A stretch of DNA of 18,362 nucleotides from NCBI GenBank assembly GCA_040902925.1, contig JBBDWJ010000236.1, positions 1 to 18,362 on the forward strand. Direction: 5' to 3'. Source of the stretch: JBBDWJ01 sp040902925. Lineage in GTDB: Bacteria; Acidobacteriota; Terriglobia; Bryobacterales; UBA6623. The position numbers and the translations under genes were made by a program. The notes under the pieces are model-generated. The model ran no database searches, was not told the origin of the DNA, and saw only the letters and a list, made by a program, of their open reading frames with translations. Shown here piece by piece: positions 1 to 7,246 of the stretch; position 1 is the stretch's first letter, and each line of letters begins with the position of its first letter.

Positions 1-1158
1 GTTGCCGCGCAATATCACCAGTCCGCCGGTCGCCTTGATGGGGCTCGAAAGCGGCTTGATGACGTCCTGCCCCGGTGTCTCCTTGGCCCCCGCGCAAGCC
101 TCGGCCAGAGTCTCGCCGGTAACGGTCATCTGCGACCCATCCACGTAACCGCCTTCGACCAGGCGCTTGGCGATGAGCTGGATGCCGCCGGCGTTGTGGA
201 CATCGGCCGCCGTGTATTTTCCGCCGGGCTTGAGATCGACGAGCAGCGGCGTGCGCTCGTTGATCACGTTGAAGTCGTCAAGAGTCAGCTCGACACCGGC
301 GTCGCGCGCCAGCGCCAGCAGGTGCAGCACGGCGTTGGTTGAGCCGCCCGTAGCCGCGACGCTGGCGATGGCGTTCTCGAACGCCTTCCGCGTCAGAATC
401 TTGCTCGGCTTGAGGTCGCTCCTGAGCACGTCCATCACGATCTTGCCGGCCAGAACGCTCACGTCGGCCTTGCGTGCGTCAACGGCGGGCACGCTGTTCG
501 AGCCCATCGGCGAAAGTCCCATGATCTCCATCACGGTCGACATTGTGTTGGCGGTGTACTGGCCGCCGCAGGCCCCTACGCCGGGGCAGGCCACATCTTC
601 GAGCTCTTTGAGCTCGGCGTCAGTCATCTTGCCGGCGGCATGCATGCCCACGCCCTCAAACACGTCCTGAATCGTGACGTCCTGCCCGCGCCATCTCCCG
701 GGCATGATCGAGCCGCCATAGAGCAGCACCGACGGCACGTCGAGGCGCGCCAGCGCCATCGCCCCGCCGGGAATCGTCTTGTCGCACGAAACAATCGCCA
801 CCAGGGCGTCGAACATATAGCCGCGGGCGGTCAGCTCGATCGAGTCGGCGATGATCTCGCGGCTGACGAGCGACGCTTTCATCCCTTCGGTGCCCATCGT
901 GATGCCGTCGCTGATCGCGATGGTGTTGAATTCCATGGGGGTGCCGCCGGCCGCGCGCACGCCTTCTTTCACCTTCACGGCCAGGTCCCGCAGATGGAAG
1001 TTGCACGGCATCGTCTCGATCCAGGTGTTGGCGATGCCGATGATGGGTTTGGCGAGGTCTTCGTCGGTGAAGCCGATGGCCTTGTAATAGGAGCGAGCCG
1101 GAGCGCGGTCGCGGCCGTCGGTGATGATCGAACTACGGGGTTTCAGCGGTGAAGGCAT
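1..1158 (-). CDS. ilvD: Dihydroxy-acid dehydratase, N-terminal part (runs off the window)
   Basis: This enzyme dehydrates 2,3-dihydroxy-isovalerate and 2,3-dihydroxy-methylvalerate to the 2-keto acids in valine, leucine and isoleucine synthesis, in the cytosol. The first 386 codons are present out of a usual length of about 555-560; the C-terminal third lies beyond base 1. The N-terminal segment has the family hallmarks: GIANTWIETMPCN around residues 41-53, SCDKTIPGG at 124-132 and CPGVGACGGQYTANT at 191-205. C52, C125 and C197 are the expected ligands of the [2Fe-2S] cluster, and K127 in the SCDK motif corresponds to the lysine carbamylated for Mg binding in characterised homologues. The ATG at 1158 is preceded by GGAG about 12 bases upstream. 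It is divergent from the PadR unit and shows no frameshift. Only the unseen C-terminus could change the call, for example to a sugar-acid dehydratase (EDD/YjhG-like), but the close match to the IlvD motifs makes that unlikely. Confidence 0.95.
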   Translation of the reverse strand, partial: MPSPLKPRSSIITDGRDRAPARSYYKAIGFTDEDLAKPIIGIANTWIETMPCNFHLRDLAVKVKEGVRAAGGTPMEFNTIAISDGITMGTEGMKASLVSREIIADSIELTARGYMFDALVAIVSCDKTIPGGAMALARLDVPSVLLYGGSIMPGRWRGQDVTIQDVFEGVGMHAAGKMTDAELKELEDVACPGVGACGGQYTANTMSTVMEIMGLSPMGSNSVPAVDARKADVSVLAGKIVMDVLRSDLKPSKILTRKAFENAIASVAATGGSTNAVLHLLALARDAGVELTLDDFNVINERTPLLVDLKPGGKYTAADVHNAGGIQLIAKRLVEGGYVDGSQMTVTGETLAEACAGAKETPGQDVIKPLSSPIKATGGLVILRGN

Positions 1159-1205
1159 GGATAAGGTTACTCCAACAGGGGAAAACTATTCATCTTAGCG
1201 CAGCG

Positions 1206-1230
1206 GTGGAACAGGCAATCCTGCCTGTTC
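1206..1230 (+). repeat. REP-like palindromic hairpin, copy 1
   Basis: A perfect 9-bp inverted repeat (GAACAGGCA / TGCCTGTTC) closes a four-base loop ATCC at 1209-1230, preceded by GTG. A second copy in the opposite orientation sits at 2395-2418. Between copies the loop ATCC and the leading GTGG are unchanged, while two stem pairs switch together (A:T to G:C and G:C to A:T). This indicates a conserved structure rather than a chance palindrome. It lies between divergent ilvD and padR. No T-run follows, so it is not an obvious terminator. Confidence 0.7.
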
Positions 1231-1303
1231 GCGCTTGCCTTCGCGTTTGCACGTTGCCTTTGTCTCGCGATGCTTTCGGCCTTGTCTTCTCGGGTGGAAC
1301 GAT

Positions 1304-1332
1304 TTGACAAGTAAATATTTCTTCTATATTGT
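1304..1332 (+). promoter_or_regulatory. Promoter of the PadR unit overlapping an AT-rich palindrome
   Basis: TTGACA at 1304-1309 is a consensus -35 box. A -10 box could be TATTGT at 1327-1332 (17-bp spacer) or TATATT at 1325-1330 (15-bp spacer). Either would start transcription at about 1337-1340, on or just before the ATG at 1340. The -10 region sits inside an interrupted palindrome TATAT-N5-ATATA (1325-1339), a reasonable candidate for a PadR autoregulatory operator. The box assignments are inferred from sequence only. Confidence 0.55.
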
Positions 1333-1339
1333 AGATATA

Positions 1340-1672
1340 ATGTTGGGCCGCGACTACCTCGGCGAATTCGAACACATCATTGTGCTGGCTCTTTTGCGGC
1401 TGGGAGATCAAGCCTACGGAGTCACCGTGCGACAGGAGATCCAGCTCCGCACCAACCGTGAGGTGTCCATCGGCGCCGTCTATGCCACGCTCGATCGCCT
1501 GGAGACCAAGGGGTACGTCAAATCCCACCGCGGCGACCCCACGCCGGAACGTGGCGGACGCTCGAAACGCTTTTTTCGCATGACGGCTAAGGGCATGGCG
1601 GCTGTAAACCGCACCCAACGCGCACTCCAGAGCATGACCGAAGGTCTCGATCTCGTTGGGAGCTACTCATGA
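1340..1672 (+). CDS. PadR-family transcriptional regulator
   Basis: This is a 110-residue winged-helix DNA-binding protein. The sequence EFEHIIVLALLRLGDQAYGV (residues 8-27) is the PadR N-terminal helix entering the helix-turn-helix. GAVYATLDRLETKGYV (about 45-60) is the recognition helix and wing entry, and the GRSKRFFRMTAKG stretch (about 72-84) is the wing, followed by a short C-terminal dimerisation helix. The reading frame is open upstream to 1235, but family alignment starts at the ATG at 1340. The extra 35 residues would cover the promoter and have no PadR similarity. There is no Shine-Dalgarno before 1340, and the predicted transcription start lies almost on the ATG, so translation may be leaderless. 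It overlaps the next gene by ATGA (1669-1672), implying translational coupling. In acidobacteria such regulators typically control the neighbouring permease-type gene and themselves; the ligand is unknown. Confidence 0.9.
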   Translation: MLGRDYLGEFEHIIVLALLRLGDQAYGVTVRQEIQLRTNREVSIGAVYATLDRLETKGYVKSHRGDPTPERGGRSKRFFRMTAKGMAAVNRTQRALQSMTEGLDLVGSYS

Positions 1673-2352
1673 CTTCTCGACCAGATTCGGTTCGGCCCTC
1701 ACGCATAGCCTCCTGGCTTGTCACTTTGTTCGCCCCGGCCGAGGAAGCAGAATCGATCCTCGGAGACCTGCTCGAGGAATTCTCCCAGCTCGCCTCGGAA
1801 TCGGGTGTCGCTTTCGCCCGGCGCTGGTATTGGCGCCAGACTGTGAAAACCATCGCACATCTCGCCGGGAATGGATTCCGCGTCGCTCCGTGGTCGACCG
1901 TGGCCTTCGTAGTCGCAGGGTGCATTCTGATCCGGTTCGGACTCATGGTTTACGGGCAGGCAACGGAAGCGGTTCTTGATCGATTCCGAGTTTACGAATA
2001 TGTCTCCGATCTCGGGCGCCAACAGCCGTCTATTAACGTCGCAGCCGCTTATATGTTCTGGATAACCCGAGGGATGCTGATCGGCCGTGTCCTTGTCGAG
2101 ACGCTCATCGGCGGTATCGTTGCCGTCGCGGCCAAGGGAAGGGAGATGACAGTCACGATGGCATTAGGCCTCTTCCTGGGCACGTTGGGTGTCGCTGGCT
2201 GCTTGATGATGGTGGCCAACACCGGGGACTACGAGTTTCTGTTTCAATGGGCGCTGCCATCGGTGTTTGCAGACTCAATCGCGATCGTTGTTGGGGGAGC
2301 GATCGTCCGAACGCGCCGATCATCCAATATAGCTAGGCCGTCCGCTTCGTAG
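1669..2352 (+). CDS. Orphan permease-prefix-domain membrane protein
   Basis: This is a 227-residue predicted inner-membrane protein. Residues about 16-66 (FAPAEEAESILGDLLEEF and then RRWYWRQTVKTIAHL) match the cytosolic prefix domain found at the N-terminus of acidobacterial ADOP (MacB-like) permeases. After it come hydrophobic segments at about 76-95, 124-155 (one long or two short helices), 160-183 and 194-214. The FtsX/MacB permease core and periplasmic domain that normally follow the prefix are absent, so this is the prefix fused to a small unrelated four- or five-helix membrane region. The gene starts inside the stop codon of padR (ATGA), so the two are co-expressed. The stop at 2352 is followed by a hairpin repeat. 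A transport or sensing function is possible but cannot be read from the sequence. A decayed permease is less likely, because the frame is intact and ends cleanly. Confidence 0.75.
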   Translation: MTSRPDSVRPSRIASWLVTLFAPAEEAESILGDLLEEFSQLASESGVAFARRWYWRQTVKTIAHLAGNGFRVAPWSTVAFVVAGCILIRFGLMVYGQATEAVLDRFRVYEYVSDLGRQQPSINVAAAYMFWITRGMLIGRVLVETLIGGIVAVAAKGREMTVTMALGLFLGTLGVAGCLMMVANTGDYEFLFQWALPSVFADSIAIVVGGAIVRTRRSSNIARPSAS

Positions 2353-2394
2353 TGGCGACGCCAGGCACGAAACATCGCCGCAGGCGACCAGAAC

Positions 2395-2418
2395 GACAGA
2401 CAGGATTGTCTGTCCCAC
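2395..2418 (-). repeat. REP-like palindromic hairpin, copy 2 (between convergent genes)
   Basis: On the minus strand this reads GTGG followed by GACAGACA, loop ATCC, TGTCTGTC: an 8-bp perfect stem. It is the same element as at 1206-1230 but inverted, with two compensatory pair changes in the stem. It lies 42 bases after the stop of the prefix-domain gene and touches the stop codon of the convergent Fe-S oxidoreductase gene (2418-2420), so it may also protect 3' ends or terminate transcription from both sides. Confidence 0.7.
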
Positions 2419-4286
2419 TAGCTCAGCCGCGCCGCCACGAGCTCCGCGACATCGAGCACCTCAATATCCTCGCGCTTGGCGTGCTGCGCCGCGTCCTTCA
2501 GCATGATCGGGCAATAAGGGCACGCAACCGCGATGGCGGCAGCTCCCGTGGCCTCCGCCTCGGCGAAGCGCCGGTGGTTCACGCGGCCGCCGGGCAGCTC
2601 GACTTTGTCGTCGGCGATAAAAAGCTGCGCCCCGCCGGCCCCGCAACAGAACGTGCGCTTGCCATGATGTTCCATCTCGACAAGCTCGCCGCCGATCTGC
2701 CGTAGCAGCTCGCGTGGCTCGTCGGTGACACCGCGCCCGCGCGCCAGGTAGCACGGATCATGGTAGGTGATCTTCTTCGACTCGGGTTGTAGATTGAGGC
2801 TTGGAAGCACGTGATTCAGAAATTCGGTGTGGTGGTGCACCGCAATACCCAACTCCTCGAACGCCGGGTTCTGGCGGTAGTCCACATCGAACATGCGAGT
2901 GCAGTGCGGGTCGCAACTCAGCAGCTTGGTGACTTTCTTGCCGCCGACGGAGTCGATCACCTGCTGCGAAAGCTCCATGTAGAGGTATTCGTTGCCGGCC
3001 CGGCGAGCCGGCTCACCGCAGCAAGTCTCGCGCGCCAGAACGCCCCAGGAAACGCCCGCCGCATTGAGAATCTTCGCCATGGCGCGCACAACATCTTGCC
3101 CGTGCGGGTCATAGCTCGCGCCGCAGCCTAGCCAGAACAGCCACTCCTGCGATCCGTCGAAGACCGGGAGCTTTTCGGACTCGATGAGCTTGCGTCGCGT
3201 GTCGTGAGGCACGCCCCAAGGGTTGTGGGGCGACCGCTCCATGGTGGTGAACAGGTCCGTCAGCTTGTCGCTATGCGTGCGGCCTTCACTCACCAGGCCG
3301 CGGCGCATATCGAGAATCTTGTAGCCGACGTGTTCGATACCGACCGGGCAGGCCTGCTCGCACGCCCCGCAGGAGAGGCACTGATAGAGATCCCCTTCGC
3401 TGACCCACGCCTTGCCCGCTTCCACCTCACCGGGCGTGCCGGCCAGCACATCGCCGCCCGCAAACTGTCCACGCTGGAGTTGCAGAATGATCTCTTTGGG
3501 GTTCAGGCTGCCGCCGATGACGTTCGCAGGGCACGCCTCGGTGCAACGGCCGCACTCGACGCAGGCGTGGATGTCGAGCACATCCTTCTGCGAGAGGTCG
3601 CGAAACCGCAGCATCCCCAAGTCATCGTCATCATCCTCGCGGAGCGGCCGGATGCTGCTGGTCGTTTCCGAGCGGAACAGAACCGCCACCGGCCCCAACA
3701 CAAGGTGCAGATGCTTCGAGTTAGGGATGGCCCAAAACATCCCCAGAAAAGCCAGCGTGTGCGCCCACCAATTGATTTTCCATGCCACCGGGTCCGCAAC
3801 GCCGAGCCAGCCGATCAGATAGGTGGCCATCAGGGCCGCGATCAACGCGGCGACTACGCCGGACGAGATCGAAAGTTTTCTTCCAAGAACCGGCGGCCGC
3901 AATACAAAGCGCCGCAATGCCAGCCCCAATATCCCGATGAGAACCGCCACGGCCCAGAGGGCCGCAAACGCCCCATACCAGCTCTGGCCGGCATGAGTCC
4001 GGTCGAGCCCTACAATGCCGAGCCAGAGATGCTCCACGCTGACCCAGCCAAAGGCAAAGAAACCCCACATCACCAGGGCGTGCAGCGTTCCGGCCAGGGG
4101 CCGGTCGCCGATCACGCGCGTCTGCAGCATTACCTCGGCGAATGCGCTGCCCAGGCGGCTCCCAACCCTGTCGAAAGGAAGCCTTGGCCGGGCGTGGCGC
4201 ATCGGCGCCAGGCGCAGCCAGAGCACCCGCAGGAAATACCCCAGGCTGGCGGTGCACAAGGCCAGGAAAACCAGTCGAGCAACCAT
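2418..4286 (-). CDS. Membrane Fe-S oxidoreductase (HdrD/FadF/EMO-like)
   Basis: This is a 622-residue three-part protein. Residues 1-205 form a NarI-like membrane domain with helices at about 3-25, 64-92, 105-125, 142-163 and 172-188. They carry H69, H86, H176 and H192/H194 as candidate haem b ligands. Two [4Fe-4S] ferredoxin motifs follow: CVECGRCTEACP (242-252) and CLSCGACEQACP (303-313). Then come two cysteine-rich CCG domains (TCCGE at 421 with C458/C462, and FCCGAGGAQ at 547 with CPYC at 589) of the type that binds the non-cubane or [4Fe-4S] cluster in heterodisulfide reductase HdrD. This architecture is that of FadF, shown in other bacteria to act as electron-transferring flavoprotein:menaquinone oxidoreductase (EMO). 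By inference it passes electrons from ETF, released in acyl-CoA oxidation, to the quinone pool. No etfAB gene is in the window. No Shine-Dalgarno is visible before the ATG; that start is chosen because the first helix begins there. Confidence 0.85.
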   Translation of the reverse strand: MVARLVFLALCTASLGYFLRVLWLRLAPMRHARPRLPFDRVGSRLGSAFAEVMLQTRVIGDRPLAGTLHALVMWGFFAFGWVSVEHLWLGIVGLDRTHAGQSWYGAFAALWAVAVLIGILGLALRRFVLRPPVLGRKLSISSGVVAALIAALMATYLIGWLGVADPVAWKINWWAHTLAFLGMFWAIPNSKHLHLVLGPVAVLFRSETTSSIRPLREDDDDDLGMLRFRDLSQKDVLDIHACVECGRCTEACPANVIGGSLNPKEIILQLQRGQFAGGDVLAGTPGEVEAGKAWVSEGDLYQCLSCGACEQACPVGIEHVGYKILDMRRGLVSEGRTHSDKLTDLFTTMERSPHNPWGVPHDTRRKLIESEKLPVFDGSQEWLFWLGCGASYDPHGQDVVRAMAKILNAAGVSWGVLARETCCGEPARRAGNEYLYMELSQQVIDSVGGKKVTKLLSCDPHCTRMFDVDYRQNPAFEELGIAVHHHTEFLNHVLPSLNLQPESKKITYHDPCYLARGRGVTDEPRELLRQIGGELVEMEHHGKRTFCCGAGGAQLFIADDKVELPGGRVNHRRFAEAEATGAAAIAVACPYCPIMLKDAAQHAKREDIEVLDVAELVAARLS

Positions 4287-4705
4287 GCGAAGGAGTTAAG
4301 GAAGAAGCGCGCCGAGGCGTTGCCGCGCGGCCCAGGTTCATTCTACCGGGTTGGCGTCCGAGATCCACGGCATAGCGAAATTCCGGTCCCTTCCACACTG
4401 AAGCAGTCCGGCTGGTACGGGAAAAAAAGCCATGCGATCGGCGCACCACGCCAAGCCTCTTGAGCCGCAGTCCGGCCGTCGCGCCAAGCCGGCCAACAGG
4501 CTGTTGCCAGTCAATCCCCTAGGGAAAACCGGGCCTTTCCGCACCGGCCCATCTGTACTAGGTAGATCCTGGAACTCACCTTGGGAGAACCCCGGCGTAC
4601 GTTCGCGTTCCGGCGTGTGGCATACTGTGTCGGAGGTTCCCTATCAGCAATCCTCGTCGCCACGCCGGTCGATGAGAGAACTGTAGGCCCCAATCTCCAG
4701 CGCAC
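4287..4705. other. 419-bp divergent intergenic region, no supported gene
   Basis: This separates the divergent Fe-S oxidoreductase and the 202-residue protein gene. Short open frames here lack start signals and protein-like composition. Visible structure is a small hairpin with a GGGCC/GGCCC stem near 4531-4550 and a weak -10-like CATACT near 4621, before the + strand gene. I see no RNA gene and no clear -35 box. Confidence 0.5.
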
Positions 4706-5314
4706 ATGCCGCAAGTCAAGCTAGAAGTGGACGGCGTTCACCCTCTTCCGCCGTTGATCCTTCACCCCTTTACGGAATCAGCGTCCACAGTGCGCATTCT
4801 CGAAAGCGCGCGTGCTTCGCTCTCGATGATCCGCGAAGGCGCCAACGACAACGAAGATCTCGAGAAACAGTTGCTCGACGGGCGGTTTACCGAGTTCCGG
4901 ATGTTGTTCTATGTCGGCAAGGACGTAGTGCGCTGGCTCGAGCAGTGCGTCGACGCCTGCGCTCGTTCTACTGAGCTGGGCGAAAACGAGTTGCCGGCTC
5001 AGAGTTTCGCGCATCTGCTCATTCAGCAAACGCCATCCGATGTCGCGGCTAAGCTGCGCAGTTGGGGGGTTGTCGAGTTCGCCCGCATCTTCTCGCGTTC
5101 CATCGGGATACACACGCAGTTTCGCGAACCTCCACCGCGTGAGATGCTGCAAGCCGACTATTTGCGGCAGTACTATCAGTTCGCCGATTACGCATTCACG
5201 TGCTGGCGGGATATGAAGAAGCACCCCGTCCTCAAACCGCCGCAGTTCCCGTTCACGCTCTACGCCTCCGGGGAATACACCAAGATCCTCGAAGAGCAGT
5301 GGAACGACGCCTGA
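4706..5314 (+). CDS. Uncharacterised soluble protein, 202 residues
   Basis: I do not recognise the family. The frame is uninterrupted from ATG to TGA with codon use like its neighbours, so it looks like a real gene. The protein has no signal peptide, membrane segment or cysteine pair of known metal sites. It seems mainly helical: acidic helices at about 28-55, a region rich in charged and aromatic residues at about 60-85, and a tyrosine-rich stretch around 147-166 (DYLRQYYQFADYAF). It ends with a proline/aromatic segment (about 171-185) and a final amphipathic helix. No Shine-Dalgarno precedes the start. It lies alone between two respiratory loci: divergent from the Fe-S oxidoreductase and convergent with ctaB, from which it is separated by a hairpin. 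No function is assigned. Confidence 0.7.
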   Translation: MPQVKLEVDGVHPLPPLILHPFTESASTVRILESARASLSMIREGANDNEDLEKQLLDGRFTEFRMLFYVGKDVVRWLEQCVDACARSTELGENELPAQSFAHLLIQQTPSDVAAKLRSWGVVEFARIFSRSIGIHTQFREPPPREMLQADYLRQYYQFADYAFTCWRDMKKHPVLKPPQFPFTLYASGEYTKILEEQWNDA

Positions 5315-5372
5315 TCGGCCGGCAAAACCCCGCCATCAACCCCACAACGACCCGGTAGCATTCCGCTCAGGC

Positions 5373-5396
5373 CCGGCTTCTTGATGAAGAACCCGG
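5373..5396. terminator. Hairpin between convergent genes
   Basis: TTCTT and AAGAA pair around loop GATG. After a one-base mismatch, the self-complementary CCGG on each side extends the stem, giving about 9 pairs in all. It lies 58 bases after the stop of the 202-residue gene and 30 bases after the ctaB stop on the other strand. A T-rich stretch (TTGTATTGTT) follows on the + strand. A bidirectional terminator is the simplest reading; strength is uncertain because of the mismatch. Confidence 0.45.
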
Positions 5397-5426
5397 CTTC
5401 AGTTGTATTGTTCTGGGGGCAGATTC

Positions 5427-6329
5427 CTAGCTTTTGTTCAAAACCAGGAAGCAGTAAATCAAAGGCAGGTAGAGCACGGAAGCCTGCAAAAGCCTGCGGG
5501 CTTGCGTTCCCGTCTTGCGGCGCGCGGTTACAATCCCAAAACCCAAGTAAATCAGGCTGATCGCCAAGGCCCCAAAAAAGTAAAGCGAGCCGGCGACGCC
5601 CAGCCAAGTCGGCGCCAGGCTGATCGGCACCAGCACCGCGCCGTAAGCGACGATCTGGCGTCCCGTCGAAGCCCCGTCAGGCTCGACGACCGGCAGCATC
5701 AGAATGCCTGCCCGGGCGTAGTCTTCGCGGTACATCCAGGCGATGGCGTAGAAGTGCGGAAACTGCCACAGGAACAGGATCGCGAAAAGCACCCAGGCTT
5801 CCCAGCTCAGCTCGTTGCGGACAGCGGCCCAGCCAATGAGCGGCGGCGCCGCGCCCGGGAATGCTCCTACAAATGTCGAAAGCCAGGTCCGCGACTTAAG
5901 AGGCGTGTAGAGAAACAGATAGGAAGCCAGCGTCAGAACGCCAATCAGAGCCGACAAGGGGTTGACGGCCACAAACAGATAGATCATCCCGGCGACCGAG
6001 ATGCCCACACCGAACCATAGTGCGGGAAAAACCGCCAGCCGCCCCGCGGGCAGAGGACGATTCTCCGTCCGCCGCATCTTGCCGTCGGCTTCCCGCTCGA
6101 ACCACTGATTGAGCGCCCCCGACCCCGCCGCCAAAAGGCCGGTCCCGATGACCGTGTGCAGCAGAAGCCAGTAGGCAAGGGGCCCGTCGGAAGCGAGGTA
6201 AAACGCGACCACGGTCGACATCAGAATCAGCCAGACGATGCCCGGCTTGGTCAGCTCGAGGTAATCGCCAATAGTCGTCACGAAGGGCCTGGCAACGGCG
6301 CTCTCAGCGGTAGAAAAACCCGGTCTCAT
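5427..6329 (-). CDS. ctaB: Protohaem IX farnesyltransferase (haem O synthase)
   Basis: This integral membrane UbiA-family prenyltransferase attaches farnesyl to haem B to give haem O, the precursor of haem A. At 300 residues it has the usual family length. The first Asp-rich-type motif is NQWFEREADGKMRRTENRP (N74, E78, D82), followed by the second family region YTPLKSRTWLSTFVG (141-155) and the conserved WQFPHFYAIAWMYREDY (188-204). About nine hydrophobic helices are visible. The ATG overlaps the ctaA stop (ATGA, 6326-6329), so the two consecutive enzymes of haem A synthesis are translationally coupled. It is the last gene of the bc-complex array; a hairpin follows between it and the convergent + strand gene. 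Its presence implies an aa3-type (or haem-O) terminal oxidase elsewhere in the genome. Confidence 0.95.
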   Translation of the reverse strand: MRPGFSTAESAVARPFVTTIGDYLELTKPGIVWLILMSTVVAFYLASDGPLAYWLLLHTVIGTGLLAAGSGALNQWFEREADGKMRRTENRPLPAGRLAVFPALWFGVGISVAGMIYLFVAVNPLSALIGVLTLASYLFLYTPLKSRTWLSTFVGAFPGAAPPLIGWAAVRNELSWEAWVLFAILFLWQFPHFYAIAWMYREDYARAGILMLPVVEPDGASTGRQIVAYGAVLVPISLAPTWLGVAGSLYFFGALAISLIYLGFGIVTARRKTGTQARRLLQASVLYLPLIYCFLVLNKS

Positions 6330-7243
6330 GCGGCGGTAACCACCTTGCGATCAACGAAATCGGCGGAGGGTTTGGAAACCCGGGTCCAAACCCCAAACGT
6401 CAGTACGATGCTTGTCGCCAGAATCAGCGCCCCCAGGGCGACGTGAGCGACCGTCAGCGCCACCATTGGCAGAATCGGCTGCGGATAGTCCGCGGTCAAC
6501 TGGCGAATCCAGTACGAGGCCGAACCCAGAACAAGCTGCAGCATGACCAAAACGTTGAGCGTCAAAGCACGCCTCAACAGGCCCGCTTCACCGGCAAAGG
6601 AGCATACCACACGCGCGATGACCCACACTACCAGCACTGCCACCACGGCGGCGCCAACCAGGTGCGGGATAATCCCAAACCCTTTGTGCCGCAGGCCGGC
6701 CCCCATCAGCAGTTGGGCGAAGACCGCCCCGTTGGCCACCAGGCACAAGGTTCGCAGCGAAGGCGCCCCGGCGTCGGTCAGCAGCGCTCCCGGAACTCCG
6801 CGCCGCCAGCCAGGCGAGGTCACCAGCGCCAGGATGACCGTGGCCGAGAAAAACAACTGCGCCAAGCAAGCATGGCCCACCGACACCGCTGTCGGCAGCA
6901 GGAAGATCACCGTCAGCCCGCCCAGAACTCCCTGCGCCACGACCGCGCCGAGCGCCGCCAGGCCCAGTTTCTTCACCCAGCCGCGACCTTCCGCCCGCCA
7001 AAGCCACACCGCCAGAACAATCGTCAGCAGGCCGACGAAGCTAGCGATCATGCGATGGCCGTGCTCGTAGAAGATCCCGCCGATCATCGGGGGCATAAGC
7101 TGGCCGTACGACAGGGGCCAATCCGGAACGGAAAGGCCCGCGTCGTTACTGGTGACCAGAGCGCCGGCAATGATGAGCAGAAAGGTCGCGGCTGCGGTGA
7201 ACAAGGCGAAACGATGAAGCCCGCGATTTGCCTTGCCGGTCAT
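6326..7243 (-). CDS. ctaA: Haem A synthase (COX15/CtaA family)
   Basis: This eight-helix membrane enzyme oxidises the haem O C8 methyl to the formyl of haem A. The 305 residues show two four-helix halves. The family histidines appear in EHGHRMIAS (E60, H61, H63), VGHACLAQ (H124), IIPHLVGA (H194) and VAHVALGAL (H267); E60 corresponds to the catalytic glutamate next to the first histidine. The Cys pair in the first extracellular loop of the Bacillus enzyme is absent: the loop between helices 1 and 2 (about 33-58) has no cysteine, as in the COX15-like types. It starts three bases after the stop of the cupredoxin lipoprotein gene and overlaps ctaB by four bases. The start is placed at the ATG directly before the first helix. 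No strong ribosome site is seen, consistent with coupling. Confidence 0.93.
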   Translation of the reverse strand: MTGKANRGLHRFALFTAAATFLLIIAGALVTSNDAGLSVPDWPLSYGQLMPPMIGGIFYEHGHRMIASFVGLLTIVLAVWLWRAEGRGWVKKLGLAALGAVVAQGVLGGLTVIFLLPTAVSVGHACLAQLFFSATVILALVTSPGWRRGVPGALLTDAGAPSLRTLCLVANGAVFAQLLMGAGLRHKGFGIIPHLVGAAVVAVLVVWVIARVVCSFAGEAGLLRRALTLNVLVMLQLVLGSASYWIRQLTADYPQPILPMVALTVAHVALGALILATSIVLTFGVWTRVSKPSADFVDRKVVTAA

Positions 7244-7246
7244 CCA

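Noticed and set aside
3204..4463. + strand open frame of 419 codons
   Set aside because: It is opposite the Fe-S oxidoreductase, whose ferredoxin and CCG motifs are unmistakable. The antisense product is low-complexity Arg/Pro/His.
4432..4686. 84-codon + strand frame in the 419-bp gap
   Set aside because: No ribosome site, atypical composition and no recognisable motif; treated as non-coding.
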